Shown piece by piece: positions 34,561-43,483 of a DNA stretch of 64,000 bases. Location: the NCBI RefSeq assembly GCF_021375795.1, contig NZ_JAEIOI010000001.1, positions 62,001-126,000 of the forward strand. Reading direction: 5' to 3'. This DNA is from Pseudomonas anguilliseptica (GTDB taxonomy: Bacteria > Pseudomonadota > Gammaproteobacteria > Pseudomonadales > Pseudomonadaceae). Numbering within the stretch: the first letter of the stretch is position 1; each line of letters begins with the position of its first letter. Below the pieces are notes generated by a model. It made no database searches. It was not told the DNA's origin and saw only the letters and a program-made list of their open reading frames with translations. The position numbers and the translations under genes were made by a program.

Positions 34561-35235
34561 TTATCGCAGGTCCTCTAAACGCTGTTTCTGCTGGCCGTCG
34601 GCACTGAAATTGTCCGCCGCCAGCCAGCGCTCGTAGCCGGCGGCAAGTGCCGGCCACTCGCTGTCGATAATCGAGTACCAGGCGGTGTCGCGGTTGCGCT
34701 TCTTGATCACCATATGCTGACGGAACAGCCCCTCGTTGCTGAAGCCGAAGCGCTCGGCCGCGCGCTTGGAACGCGCGTTGTCGTTGTTGCACTTCCATTC
34801 CAGCCGGCGGTAGCCGTTGGCAAAGGCGTGCTGGGCCAGCAGGTAGATCACTTCACTGGCCTGCACGCTGCGCTGCATCACGCGGCCATAGCAGATATGG
34901 CCAATCTCGATGCTGCCGTGCTGCGCGGCGATATTCAGGTAGCTGAGCAGGCCTTGCGCGCGGCCGCTGTCTGGCTCGACCACAGCGAAGAACAGTGGGT
35001 CTGTGCTGGCGGCGTTGCCGCTTAGCCAGGCATCGAACGCCGCGCGTTCGCTTAAGGGGCCGTAAGGCAGGTAGTCCCATAGCCGTGGGTCACTGTCCGG
35101 GCCTTGCAGGGCCTGCCACAGGTCGTCGCCATGGCGCGCCGGGTCGAGGGGTTCGAGACGCACATACTGGCCATTCAAGGCCTGGCGGGCCGGGGTGGGC
35201 ACGGGCTGCCAGTCGCGTAGCGGTTGCTGGGGCAT
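34561..35235 (-). CDS. GNAT acetyltransferase, RimJ/RimL type
   Basis: 224 aa from ATG 35235 (GGAG upstream); the frame continues to 35343 but inside the upstream GNAT gene. RimJ/RimL-like layout: QYVRLEPLDPARHGDDLWQAL at the start, IEIGHICYGRVMQRSVQASE, NGYRRLEWKCNNDNARSKRAAERFGF-type C-terminal half (partly quoted) and TAWYSIIDSEW at the end. Members acetylate ribosomal protein N-termini, amino acids or drugs; substrate unknown. It follows the GNAT gene at 35250 after 14 bases, so the two are probably one transcript. Confidence 0.87.
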   Translation of the reverse strand: MPQQPLRDWQPVPTPARQALNGQYVRLEPLDPARHGDDLWQALQGPDSDPRLWDYLPYGPLSERAAFDAWLSGNAASTDPLFFAVVEPDSGRAQGLLSYLNIAAQHGSIEIGHICYGRVMQRSVQASEVIYLLAQHAFANGYRRLEWKCNNDNARSKRAAERFGFSNEGLFRQHMVIKKRNRDTAWYSIIDSEWPALAAGYERWLAADNFSADGQQKQRLEDLR

Positions 35236-35249
35236 GCTGCGGCTCCTGT

Positions 35250-35693
35250 TCAGAACTGTTTGCGGTATTGGATAAAGCCCGAGCGCTCGGCGATGCGGTC
35301 GTAGAGCTGACGGCCTGGGTAGTTGGTTTCCTGGGTCAGCCAATGCACGCGGCTGCTGCCGGCCGCCTGTGCCTGGGCATAGACGTGCTCAATCAGCAGC
35401 CGGCCGATACCGCCACCGCGCTGTGCACTGTCGACAAACAGATCCTGCAGATAGCAGCTGTGTTCCACCGACCAATTAGTGCGGTGGAAGATCCACTGCA
35501 CCAACCCTACGGCCTTGCCATCGCGCCAGGCGAGGGCGGCATGGGTGGGCTCGCTCGGGTCGAGAAAGCGCTGCCAGGTCATGGCGCTGACCTCGGCGGG
35601 CAACTCGCTCTGGTAGAAGTGCAGGTAGCCCTGCCACAGCGGCAACCAGACGGCGTGATCGGCAGTGCTGACGGGGCGGATTTCGATACTCAT
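35250..35693 (-). CDS. GNAT family N-acetyltransferase (paralogue 2)
   Basis: 147 aa from ATG 35693. The acetyl-CoA loop reads QRGGGIGRLLIEHVY, a good R/Q-x-x-G-x-G/A motif, better conserved than in its paralogue at 30555. The two proteins align without large gaps over their whole length, including CYLQDLF and RIAERSGFxQYRK. First gene of a probable two-GNAT transcript with the RimJ/RimL-type gene. It lies 23 bases downstream of the PaiB-like gene on the same strand, so read-through from there is likely. Confidence 0.87.
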   Translation of the reverse strand: MSIEIRPVSTADHAVWLPLWQGYLHFYQSELPAEVSAMTWQRFLDPSEPTHAALAWRDGKAVGLVQWIFHRTNWSVEHSCYLQDLFVDSAQRGGGIGRLLIEHVYAQAQAAGSSRVHWLTQETNYPGRQLYDRIAERSGFIQYRKQF

Positions 35694-35716
35694 AACGATC
35701 TTCCTTGGGTTAGTGA

Positions 35717-36343
35717 TCAATAACTGATGTGCGCAGCCAGCTCGCGGTCGCGTGGCTCATGGCTGGCGTGCAAACCCTCGCGCACACCGTCTTGATCGGC
35801 CTGGCTGCGGTTCTGCCCGAGTTTCCATTTGCCCTCCAGGCGTTCGATGGGCAGGGCGAAGCCGACGATGGCGCGCAACATGCTGTCGATGTACTCGCGC
35901 GGTGCATCGCTGACGGCCCAGGGCTGCGGGCGCTTGGCTTCATGCTGATCGCTGAGGCGGCTGACCAGCTGCAGCAGACGCTCGGCGTCATCGAACACTT
36001 CCGCGTGGCCATGGGCCTGCACGCTGATGTAGTTCCAGGTCGGCACCACCTTGCCGTGCTCGGCCTTGACCGCGTACCAGGACGGGCTGATATAGGCCTC
36101 CGCGCCCTGGAAGATCACCAGCGCCGCGCTGCCTTGCGCCAGGTCGCGCCACTGCGGGTTAGCCCGGGCAAAGTGGCCGTACAGCGTGCCGTAGGGGCCT
36201 TCACCCGTTTCCAGTAGCAATGGCAGGTGGCTGGCGAGCAAGCCGTTTGCGCCATGGCTGACCAAGGTCGGCAGGCGCGTGGCACGCATCTGCTGGTGCA
36301 GCGTGGCGAGGTCGTCCTGGCGAAAGGCGGCGGGCGTGTACAT
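35717..36343 (-). CDS. FMN-binding PaiB-like protein
   Basis: 208 aa from ATG 36343 with a GGAGAAG site; the frame is open to 36493 but that would overlap the divergent gene. PaiB/FMN-binding split-barrel features are MYTPAAFRQDDLATLHQQMR at the N-terminus, LPLLLETGEGPYGTLYGHFARANPQW-type core (partly quoted), YISPSWYAVKAEHGKVVPTWNYISV-type flavin region and a C-terminal ERLEGKWKLGQNRS. The family is called a negative regulator in Bacillus (PaiB) but is flavin-reductase-like in fold. It is divergent from a MocR gene, a frequent pairing in proteobacteria. Confidence 0.88.
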   Translation of the reverse strand: MYTPAAFRQDDLATLHQQMRATRLPTLVSHGANGLLASHLPLLLETGEGPYGTLYGHFARANPQWRDLAQGSAALVIFQGAEAYISPSWYAVKAEHGKVVPTWNYISVQAHGHAEVFDDAERLLQLVSRLSDQHEAKRPQPWAVSDAPREYIDSMLRAIVGFALPIERLEGKWKLGQNRSQADQDGVREGLHASHEPRDRELAAHISY

Positions 36344-36446
36344 GGCTGCTTCTCCGAAACGGGGCCTGAGCTGATGGAGCCATGCTAGGCCGCCTATTGG
36401 CCTGTTGTAAGATCCACTTTCTGCGACTTCTATGGAGCCAATCGGC

Positions 36447-37922
36447 ATGGCCATTCCTTCCGCTGCGCCGCTGCCGGTCGATCTGTCCGGCATTCACCTC
36501 GACCCACAGCGCGGCCTGGCGCGTCAGCTGTATCAGGCGCTGCGCGAGCGCATCCTCGATGGTCGCCTGCAAAGTCGTACACGCCTGCCGGCCAGCCGTG
36601 ATCTGGCGAACCTGCTGGGTATCTCGCGCAATACCGTGACGCGCGCCTTCGATCAGCTGTACGCCGAGGGCTATATCGAGGGGCGCATCGGTGCCGGCAC
36701 TTACGTGGCCGAGCTGAACGCAGCGAAGCGGCCGGCGCCCGCGCAGCCACTCGTCAGCACGCAGAGCCCGGCGCTGGAGCTGTTGCACAAGCACCATCTG
36801 AACCCGCCATTGAGCGGCGCGCCAAGGGCGTTTCGCGTCGGTGTGCCGGCCTTTGATCTGTTTCCCTTCGAGACCTGGGCGCGCTTGTCCGCACGCTTCT
36901 GGCGCAAGCCATCGCCGGCGCGCCTGGGCTACGGCGACCCGGCTGGCGACTGGCAGCTGCGCGAGCTGATTGCCGCCTATCTGCGCAACAGCCGCGGGCT
37001 GCACTGCGACCCGGCGCAGATCGTCGTCACCAATGGCGCGCAGCAGGCCATCAGCCTGTGCGCGCAGTTGCTGGTCAGCCCTGGTGCTCGGGTGGCCGTG
37101 GAGAACCCTGGCTACCGCGCTGCCGGCCATGCACTGGCGATAGCCGGGGCGCAGCTGTGCGGTGTGGCGGTGGATGGCGAAGGTCTAGATGTTCCGGCGT
37201 TGGCGCAGCTTGAGGACTGCCGGTTGGTCTATGTCACGCCCTCGCACCAGTACCCGACCGGCGTCACCCTGTCGCTGGCGCGGCGTCTGCAACTGCTGGA
37301 GTGGGCCGAGCGCCATAACGGCCTGATCATCGAGGACGACTACGACGGCGAATACCGCTACAGCGGCACGCCGCTGGCACCCCTGGCGGCGCTCGACCGC
37401 CAGGGGCGGGTGCTGTATGTCGGCACCTTCTGCAAGATTGCCTTTCCAGCGCTGCGGCTGGGTTACCTGGTATTGCCACCCGCGCTGGCCGAAGCCTTTG
37501 CCCAACGCCGCGCGCTGGATATGCGCCATTCGGAAATCGGCACCCAGGCGGTGATGGCCGAATTTATCGCCGCCGGGCACTTCCAGCGGCATATCCGCCG
37601 TATGCGCACGGCCGCGCGCAGCCGCCGTGATGCGCTGTTGGCCGGTTGGCCTGAACATGTGCCGGGCTGTGCGCCGCTGCCGGCGGTGGACGCAGGGCTG
37701 CACCTGTGTGTGCGTGTCGACAGCCTGGCCCGCGAGCGTGAGTTGATCAGCGCCGCCGAAAGGGTTGGTGTGGAGATCAGCGCGCTCAGCAGTTACTGGT
37801 TGCCAGGCAGCAGCACGCCTGAAGATCAGCGCGCCGGGCTGGTGCTGGGCTTTGTCGCAGTGCCCGAAGCGCAGATCAATGAGGCGTTGGCAGCGTTGCG
37901 TCAGGCCTGGAGTGCGCATTAA
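36447..37922 (+). CDS. MocR family regulator (GntR HTH - aminotransferase fusion)
   Basis: 491 aa. Residues ~20-85 form a GntR winged helix (GLARQLYQALRERILDGRLQ, LANLLGISRNTVTRAFDQLYAEGYI). Residues ~130-490 form a fold-type I aminotransferase domain with the PLP region IIEDDYDGEYRYSG and the Schiff-base lysine in GTFCKIAFPALRLGYLV. These proteins sense PLP or an amino-donor and control nearby genes. ATG 36447 is preferred because GGAG lies about ten bases upstream; ATG 36432 has no site. The likely target is the divergent PaiB-like/GNAT group. Confidence 0.9.
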   Translation: MAIPSAAPLPVDLSGIHLDPQRGLARQLYQALRERILDGRLQSRTRLPASRDLANLLGISRNTVTRAFDQLYAEGYIEGRIGAGTYVAELNAAKRPAPAQPLVSTQSPALELLHKHHLNPPLSGAPRAFRVGVPAFDLFPFETWARLSARFWRKPSPARLGYGDPAGDWQLRELIAAYLRNSRGLHCDPAQIVVTNGAQQAISLCAQLLVSPGARVAVENPGYRAAGHALAIAGAQLCGVAVDGEGLDVPALAQLEDCRLVYVTPSHQYPTGVTLSLARRLQLLEWAERHNGLIIEDDYDGEYRYSGTPLAPLAALDRQGRVLYVGTFCKIAFPALRLGYLVLPPALAEAFAQRRALDMRHSEIGTQAVMAEFIAAGHFQRHIRRMRTAARSRRDALLAGWPEHVPGCAPLPAVDAGLHLCVRVDSLARERELISAAERVGVEISALSSYWLPGSSTPEDQRAGLVLGFVAVPEAQINEALAALRQAWSAH

Positions 37923-37930
37923 CGCTAGGC

Positions 37931-37959
37931 AAAAAAAGGGATGGCCGTGGCCATCCCTT
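37931..37959 (-). terminator. Rho-independent terminator of aspA
   Basis: 10-bp stem AAGGGATGGC / GCCATCCCTT with a four-base loop; seven A on the left become a T run on the minus strand. It ends aspA transcription and may also catch the convergent MocR transcript, though the plus side lacks a T run. Confidence 0.85.
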
Positions 37960-38002
37960 GAGGAGTGGAGGCGGGGGAGCCTCCTGTTACGCAGGGGTTC
38001 GC

Positions 38003-39427
38003 TTACTGGCTGAGGGGCACCAGGCGCGGGGCGATCATGTTTTCCGGGCGTAGGATGTCGGCCAGTTCGGCGTCGCCCAGCAGCTTCTCTTCACGCACCA
38101 GTTCCAGCACGCCGCGTCCGCTTTCCAGCGCTACTTTGGCGATGCGCGTGGCGTTCTCGTAGCCGATGTAGGGGTTCAGCGCGGTGATCAGGCCGATGGA
38201 GTTTTCCATCAGCTCGCGGCAGCGCGCTTCGTTGGCGGTGATGCCGTCGATGCACAGCTCGCGCAGCATATCCATGGCGCGGGTCAGCAGGCGGATCGAG
38301 TCGAAGATCTTGTAGGCGATCAGCGGCTCCATCACGTTCAGCTGCAGCTGGCCGCCTTCAGCCGCCATGGTCAGCGCCAGGTCGTTGCCGATCACTTCGA
38401 AGGCCACCTGGTTGACCGCCTCGGGGATCACCGGGTTGACCTTGCCCGGCATGATCGAGCTGCCCGGCTGGCGCGCCGGCAGGTTGATTTCGTTGATCCC
38501 GGTACGCGGGCCGCTGGAGAGCAGGCGCAGGTCGTTGCAGATCTTCGACAGCTTCACCGCCGTGCGCTTGAGCATGCCGGAGAACAGCACAAAGGCGCCC
38601 ATGTCCGAGGTGGCTTCGATCAGGTCGGCGGCCGGGGTCAGCGGGTGGCCGCTGATGATCGCCAGGCGCTTGACCGCCAGCAGCTGGTATTGCGGGTCGG
38701 CGTTGATCCCGGTGCCAATCGCAGTGCCGCCCAGGTTGACTTCGGTGAGCAGGGTCGGGGCGAGCAGTTTGAGGTGCTGCAGGTCTTCGCCGAGGGTGGT
38801 GGCGAAGGCGCGGAACTCCTGACCGAGGGTCATCGGTACGGCGTCTTGCAGCTGGGTGCGACCCATCTTCAAGACGTGGCTGAATTCCAGGTGCTTTTTC
38901 GACAGCGACTGGATCAGCTTGTCCAGCGCGGTCAGCAGGCTGTCGTGGCCGAGCAGCAGGCCGAGGCGGATGGCGGTGGGGTAGGCGTCGTTGGTCGACT
39001 GCGCCATGTTCACGTCGTTGTTCGGGTGCAGCTGCTTGTAGTCACCTTTCTCGAAGCCCATGGCCTCCAAGGCAATATTCGCAATCACCTCGTTGGCGTT
39101 CATATTGGTCGAGGTGCCGGCGCCGCCCTGAATCATGTCGACCACGAACTGCTCGTGGAACTCGCCTTGAATGATGCGCGCGCAGGCGGTGCTGATCGCC
39201 GTGTGCTTGGCGGCGGACAGGTGGCCCAGCTCGCGGTTGGCGTCGGCAGCGGCCTGTTTGACCATGGCCAGGGCGACCACCAGTTTCGGGTAGTGCGACA
39301 GCGTCACGCCGGACAAGCGGAAGTTCTGCACAGCGCGCAGGGTCTGGATGCCGTAATAGGCATCAGCGGGGACTTCAAGGGTACCGAGCAGGTCTTTTTC
39401 GAGGCGAGTGGATGCAGCAGCGGACAT
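38003..39427 (-). CDS. aspA: Aspartate ammonia-lyase (aspartase)
   Basis: 474 aa fumarase/aspartase superfamily enzyme, L-aspartate to fumarate plus ammonia. Signature GSSIMPGKVNP, the TNDAYPTAI and MGRTQLQDAVPMT substrate regions and NMNANEVIANIA are present. ATG 39427 gives the normal 474-aa Pseudomonas length and the MSxAAS-TEKDLLGTLEVP-type beginning; ATG 39439 (MTLI extension) cannot be excluded, and the much longer open frame to 39985 runs across the divergent LysR gene and is rejected. Divergent LysR gene at 39597 matches the PA5429/PA5428 arrangement. A 12-bp palindrome sits 24 bases upstream. Confidence 0.94.
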   Translation of the reverse strand: MSAAASTRLEKDLLGTLEVPADAYYGIQTLRAVQNFRLSGVTLSHYPKLVVALAMVKQAAADANRELGHLSAAKHTAISTACARIIQGEFHEQFVVDMIQGGAGTSTNMNANEVIANIALEAMGFEKGDYKQLHPNNDVNMAQSTNDAYPTAIRLGLLLGHDSLLTALDKLIQSLSKKHLEFSHVLKMGRTQLQDAVPMTLGQEFRAFATTLGEDLQHLKLLAPTLLTEVNLGGTAIGTGINADPQYQLLAVKRLAIISGHPLTPAADLIEATSDMGAFVLFSGMLKRTAVKLSKICNDLRLLSSGPRTGINEINLPARQPGSSIMPGKVNPVIPEAVNQVAFEVIGNDLALTMAAEGGQLQLNVMEPLIAYKIFDSIRLLTRAMDMLRELCIDGITANEARCRELMENSIGLITALNPYIGYENATRIAKVALESGRGVLELVREEKLLGDAELADILRPENMIAPRLVPLSQ

Positions 39428-39450
39428 GATCAAGGTCATCTCAGGAAATA

Positions 39451-39462
39451 CGGCATATGCCG
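39451..39462. promoter_or_regulatory. Palindrome CGGCATATGCCG upstream of aspA
   Basis: Perfect 12-bp palindrome 24 bases upstream of the aspA start, in the divergent region shared with the LysR gene. Possible regulator site; binding protein unknown. Confidence 0.45.
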
Positions 39463-39535
39463 CGATGTCCCGTAGATTAGGGGCTGTGGCTTGATGCTGG
39501 CCAATGCTGTTAAGCGCTGGGTCATGCATAATCGG

Positions 39536-39541
39536 TATAAT
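39536..39541 (+). promoter_or_regulatory. Consensus -10 (TATAAT) for the LysR gene
   Basis: A perfect TATAAT 55 bases upstream of the LysR start. The -35 region about 17 bases further up is poor (near TTAAGC), so activation or weak basal expression is likely. Confidence 0.5.
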
Positions 39542-39596
39542 GTTGGCGTGACCGCTCAACGTCGACCGACGTGTTCGCATGCACAAGGGCTGATCC

Positions 39597-40520
39597 ATGA
39601 ACCTGGAAAGCAAATGGCTGGAAGACTTTGTCACGCTGGCCGCCACCCGCAGCTTCTCCCAGGCGGCGCAGAAGCGCTTTGTTACCCAGCCGGCGTTCAG
39701 TCGGCGTATTCGCAGCCTGGAGAACATGCTCGGGCTGACCTTGGTCAACCGCGCCTGCACGCCCATCGAGCTGACTGAATCCGGCCAGCTATTTCTGGTC
39801 ACCGCACGGAGCATGGTCGAGCAGTTGGGTGAGGTGGTGCGCCATCTGCACAACCTCGAAGGCCAGCAGGGCGAGGTGTTGCAGATCGCCGCCGCGCATT
39901 CGCTGACCCTGGGTTTCTTCCCCGAATGGATTGCCCGCCTGCGCCGTGAAGGTCTGCCGCTGAACACGCGGCTGGTGGCGACCAACGTCGGCGAAGCGGT
40001 GCACGCCCTGCGCGAAGGTGCCTGTGACCTGATTCTCGCCTACTACGACCCGGATGCGGCGTTGCAGATGGACCCAGAGATCTTCCCTTCTCTGCACCTG
40101 GGCCGCACCGAGATGCTCCCGGTGTGTGCGGTGGGTGACAGCGGTGCGCCGTTGTTTGACCTGACCAGTGGCCAGAGCGTGCCGCTGCTGGCCTACAGCG
40201 CCGGGGCCTTTCTCGGGCGCTCGGTCAACCTGCTGCTGCGCCAGCGTGCCCTGCGCTCGACCACGGTGTACGAAACGGCGATGGCCGACAGCCTGAAAAG
40301 CATGGCCCTGCAAGGCATGGGCGTGGCCTGGGTGCCAAGATTGAGCGTGACCGCCGAGCTGGCCCGTGGAGAATTGGTAGTGTGCGGCGACGAACAATGG
40401 CAGGCGCCGCTGGAAATTCGCCTGTACCGCTGCGCTCTGGTGCGCAAGGCGGCGGTGCGTCTGCTCTGGCGCAAGCTGGAAGGTGGCCTGGGTGGCCCTG
40501 ATAGCACGACTAAGTGCTAA
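39597..40520 (+). CDS. LysR family transcriptional regulator, HypT-like
   Basis: 307 aa. LysR HTH at residues ~5-65 (KWLEDFVTLAATRSFSQAAQ, RFVTQPAFSRRIRSLE) and an effector domain from ~93 (LQIAAAHSLTLGFFPEWIARL). SLTLGFFP, NVGEAVHALREGACDLI and ALQGMGVAWVPRLSV track E. coli HypT/YjiE, the hypochlorite-responsive LysR protein, but redox function is not shown here. HypT senses by methionine oxidation. Divergent from aspA, as PA5428 is in PAO1; it may control aspA instead. Confidence 0.85.
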   Translation: MNLESKWLEDFVTLAATRSFSQAAQKRFVTQPAFSRRIRSLENMLGLTLVNRACTPIELTESGQLFLVTARSMVEQLGEVVRHLHNLEGQQGEVLQIAAAHSLTLGFFPEWIARLRREGLPLNTRLVATNVGEAVHALREGACDLILAYYDPDAALQMDPEIFPSLHLGRTEMLPVCAVGDSGAPLFDLTSGQSVPLLAYSAGAFLGRSVNLLLRQRALRSTTVYETAMADSLKSMALQGMGVAWVPRLSVTAELARGELVVCGDEQWQAPLEIRLYRCALVRKAAVRLLWRKLEGGLGGPDSTTKC

Positions 40521-40612
40521 TACAGTCTTAAGGATTGCTATGGTAGCATTCTGACATTACTCGGCAGCAACTACGTTTGCTGCCCTATGAGTGTTTACCG
40601 GAGTCAGCCAGC

Positions 40613-43483
40613 GTGTCGGCGAAAACATCCCTCAGTCTGAGTCAGTGGATCTGGCGGGCCTTTGTGCAAAGTGCCCTGATCCCGCTGGTGCTGGTGGAAA
40701 CGGTATTGATCGCCATCTACCTGCTGAGCAACAGCGCGATCCGCGATGCCCAGGTGGATTACCTGCGACAGACGGCCCTGGAGGATCTGCAGGCCTCGGC
40801 GCGCCTGGAAACGCGCATCGTCGATGGGCAACTGACGCAGATCGAAGCCCTGACCAACACCTACCGCAACCTGACCCAGCGTGCCTTGCAGCAACCGGCC
40901 GGCGCCCCGCCGGAGCTGGCCGTCACCCCCAGCGGCGTGCGTTACAGTGCGGCGGATAACGGTGGGGCGGCGTTCTTCTACTCGGCGGTCACGCCGCTCG
41001 CCCGCCAGGACCTGGGTAAGGCGGCCCAACTGGTGACGCTGGAACCGCTGATGGCCGAGCTCAAGCAGAGCAGCCCGCTGGTGGCCAGTCTGTACTTCAA
41101 CAGCTGGGACAGCCTCAACCACATTTACCCCTGGTTCCTGACGCCGGACCAGTACCCGCATGACATGTTCATCCCCGACTACAACTTCTACTACCAGGCC
41201 GATACCGCGCATAACCCGCAGCGCAAGGTGGTGTGGACCGACGTCTACCTCGACCCGGCCGGCCAGGGCTGGATGATGTCGGCGATTGCCCCGGTGTACC
41301 GCGGCGATTTTCTCGAAGGGGTCAGCGGGGTGGACATCACCGTTGGTGGCATTCTCAGCCAGATCGATCAGTTACAGGTGCCCTGGGACGGCTACGCCAT
41401 GCTGGTCAGCCAGGACCTGAACATCATGGCCTTGCCCAAGACCGGTGAGGATGACTTCGGCCTGGATGAGCTGACCGAGCATTCCTACGCGGAGGCGATC
41501 CGCCGTGAGATCTTCAAGCCGGAAGACTTCAACCTGAGCAAGCGCGAACAGACCCGCAGCCTGGCCGCCGCCATGGCGCAGCGGTCGCAGGGCGTGCAGT
41601 CGGTCATGCTTGGCGGGCGTCCGCACCTGCTGGCCTGGGCGACGATTGAACGTACCGGCTGGAAGCTGCTGGCGGTGGTGGACGAGGCGCAGGTGTTCAG
41701 CCAGACCAACTTTCTCGCCCGTCACTACCAGCAGATCGGCTACCTGCTGATTGCCGGGCTGGTGCTGTTCTACCTGCTGTTCTTCGCGTTCATGTGGATG
41801 CGCTCGCGCCGCCTCAGCCAGTACCTGCTCAAGCCGATTGCCGGGATCTCGACGATGATGGCCGCGATTGGCCAGGGCCAGTGGCGGCCAACGCGGGTAA
41901 GCGCCGATATTCGCGAGCTGGATGAAATGGCCGGCCAGGCGGCGCAGATGGGCAGCACCCTGGAGCAGAGTGAGGTGCGCAACCAGGCCGCTCAGCAGCG
42001 CCTTGAAGTGGTGTTGGAAGGGGCCACCGAGAGCCTCTGGGAGCGCCACTTTGATACAGGCCTGGTGCATGTACGCGGGCGCTTCTGCAAGCGTTTCGGG
42101 TTTTCTCAGGAAGTGTTCAGTGAGGACGCCTTCCTGCAGCGCGTACACCCGGACGATGCCCGCCGTGTTCGCGACGCCGTACAGCAGGTGCGTGAAGGCA
42201 CGAGCCAGCATTATGAGGCCGAGTTCCGCTTTGCCGATGCCGAAGGCCGGTATGCCTGGCTGATGGGCCGTGGTCGGGTCGTTGAGCATGACCCACAAAC
42301 GGGTCGGGCCCTTGTACTGGCCGGCACCCATGTGGATATCGATGCCCTGAAAAATGGCGAGCAAGCCCTGCGCCACGCCACCGAGGAAGCGCAGGCGGCC
42401 AACCAGGCCAAATCGCGCTTTATTTCCAGCATGAGCCATGAGCTGCGCACCCCGCTCAATGCCATCCAGGGCTTTGCCCAACTGATTCGCATGGGCGACC
42501 TGCCAGCGACCACCCAGGACGAGTACCTGGAGGAAATTCTCCAGGCCAGCTTGCACCTCAACCAATTGGTTGGCGACATCCTCGACTGGTCGAGCATCCA
42601 GGCGCAGAAGCCACAACTGGAGCTGCAGGCGGTGGATGTCGGCACGCTGATGAGTGAGTGTGCCGACCTGGTGCGGCTGGAAATCAAGCGCCACGGCCTG
42701 CAGTTCAACCTCGACTTGCCTGCCACGCCGTTGCAGGTGCGCGCCGAGCCCCGACGCCTGCGCCAGGTGCTGCTCAACCTGCTGGCCAACGCGATGAAGT
42801 ACAACAGCCCGAACGGACAGATCAGCTTTGGCTATCAGCTGCTCGACGGGCATGTACGCCTGCTGGTCGAGGACACCGGGTTGGGCATCAGCACCGAGCA
42901 GCAGGAGCTGCTGTTCAAACCGTTCCAGCGCCTGGGCCGCGAGAACACGGCAATCCAGGGCACCGGCATCGGCCTGTCGCTGTGCCGCGAGTACGCCAAC
43001 CTGATGGACGCCACAGTCGGCGTGCGCAGCGAGCCGGGAGTGGGCAGCAGTTTCTGGATTGAACTGCAGCTGTACGCGGCCAGTGCCGGCGTACAGCCGG
43101 CGGATCAGCGGTTGCAGATTGTTTACGCGGACAGCGATGTTGCCAGCCAACAGGCCGTCGCTGCCGCCCTCACAGACCTCGGCCAGGTGCGCCTGGTCAG
43201 TGACGCTCAGGCGGCCCTGGAGCTGCTGTTCAGTGCGCCACCTGCCTTGTTGTTGCTGGACGTGCAGTTGCCTGGGTTGAGTGCCCAGGAGCTGCTCAAG
43301 CAGTTGCGCCGTCACCCGCGCAGCGAAGCGCTGCCGGTGGTGCTGCTGACCCACGGCATGACGGCTGAGGTTGCCGCTGCTGCCGTCAACTGCCAGGGCT
43401 TGCTCGGCAAGCCACTGGACCTTAAGGAATTGCGTGGCCTGGTCGAAGCCCTGCTAAGTGAGGTAACGGATGATGCTGAGTGA
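40613..43483 (+). CDS. Hybrid sensor histidine kinase (dCache-PAS-HisKA-HATPase-REC)
   Basis: 956 aa from GTG 40613, chosen for GGAG ten bases upstream; a TTG at 40577 would add 12 residues. A membrane helix (~15-40), a periplasmic double-Cache-like sensor (~45-350, with YYQADTAHNPQRKVVWTDVY and SGVDITVGGILSQI), a second helix (~365-390) and a HAMP-like linker are followed by PAS (~445-560), HisKA with phospho-His609 (SMSHELRTPLNAI), HATPase (~695-820, NAMKYNSPNG, EDTGLGIS, GTGIGLSLC) and a C-terminal receiver (~830-950; D883 in LLLLDVQLPG). It overlaps the HD-GYP regulator gene by 14 bases, so a kinase to HD-GYP phosphorelay is likely. Confidence 0.9.
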   Translation: MSAKTSLSLSQWIWRAFVQSALIPLVLVETVLIAIYLLSNSAIRDAQVDYLRQTALEDLQASARLETRIVDGQLTQIEALTNTYRNLTQRALQQPAGAPPELAVTPSGVRYSAADNGGAAFFYSAVTPLARQDLGKAAQLVTLEPLMAELKQSSPLVASLYFNSWDSLNHIYPWFLTPDQYPHDMFIPDYNFYYQADTAHNPQRKVVWTDVYLDPAGQGWMMSAIAPVYRGDFLEGVSGVDITVGGILSQIDQLQVPWDGYAMLVSQDLNIMALPKTGEDDFGLDELTEHSYAEAIRREIFKPEDFNLSKREQTRSLAAAMAQRSQGVQSVMLGGRPHLLAWATIERTGWKLLAVVDEAQVFSQTNFLARHYQQIGYLLIAGLVLFYLLFFAFMWMRSRRLSQYLLKPIAGISTMMAAIGQGQWRPTRVSADIRELDEMAGQAAQMGSTLEQSEVRNQAAQQRLEVVLEGATESLWERHFDTGLVHVRGRFCKRFGFSQEVFSEDAFLQRVHPDDARRVRDAVQQVREGTSQHYEAEFRFADAEGRYAWLMGRGRVVEHDPQTGRALVLAGTHVDIDALKNGEQALRHATEEAQAANQAKSRFISSMSHELRTPLNAIQGFAQLIRMGDLPATTQDEYLEEILQASLHLNQLVGDILDWSSIQAQKPQLELQAVDVGTLMSECADLVRLEIKRHGLQFNLDLPATPLQVRAEPRRLRQVLLNLLANAMKYNSPNGQISFGYQLLDGHVRLLVEDTGLGISTEQQELLFKPFQRLGRENTAIQGTGIGLSLCREYANLMDATVGVRSEPGVGSSFWIELQLYAASAGVQPADQRLQIVYADSDVASQQAVAAALTDLGQVRLVSDAQAALELLFSAPPALLLLDVQLPGLSAQELLKQLRRHPRSEALPVVLLTHGMTAEVAAAAVNCQGLLGKPLDLKELRGLVEALLSEVTDDAE

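Noticed and set aside
39428..39985. Extended aspA reading frame (660 aa)
   Set aside because: It runs over the divergent LysR gene and its promoter; the 474-aa start matches the usual aspartase length.
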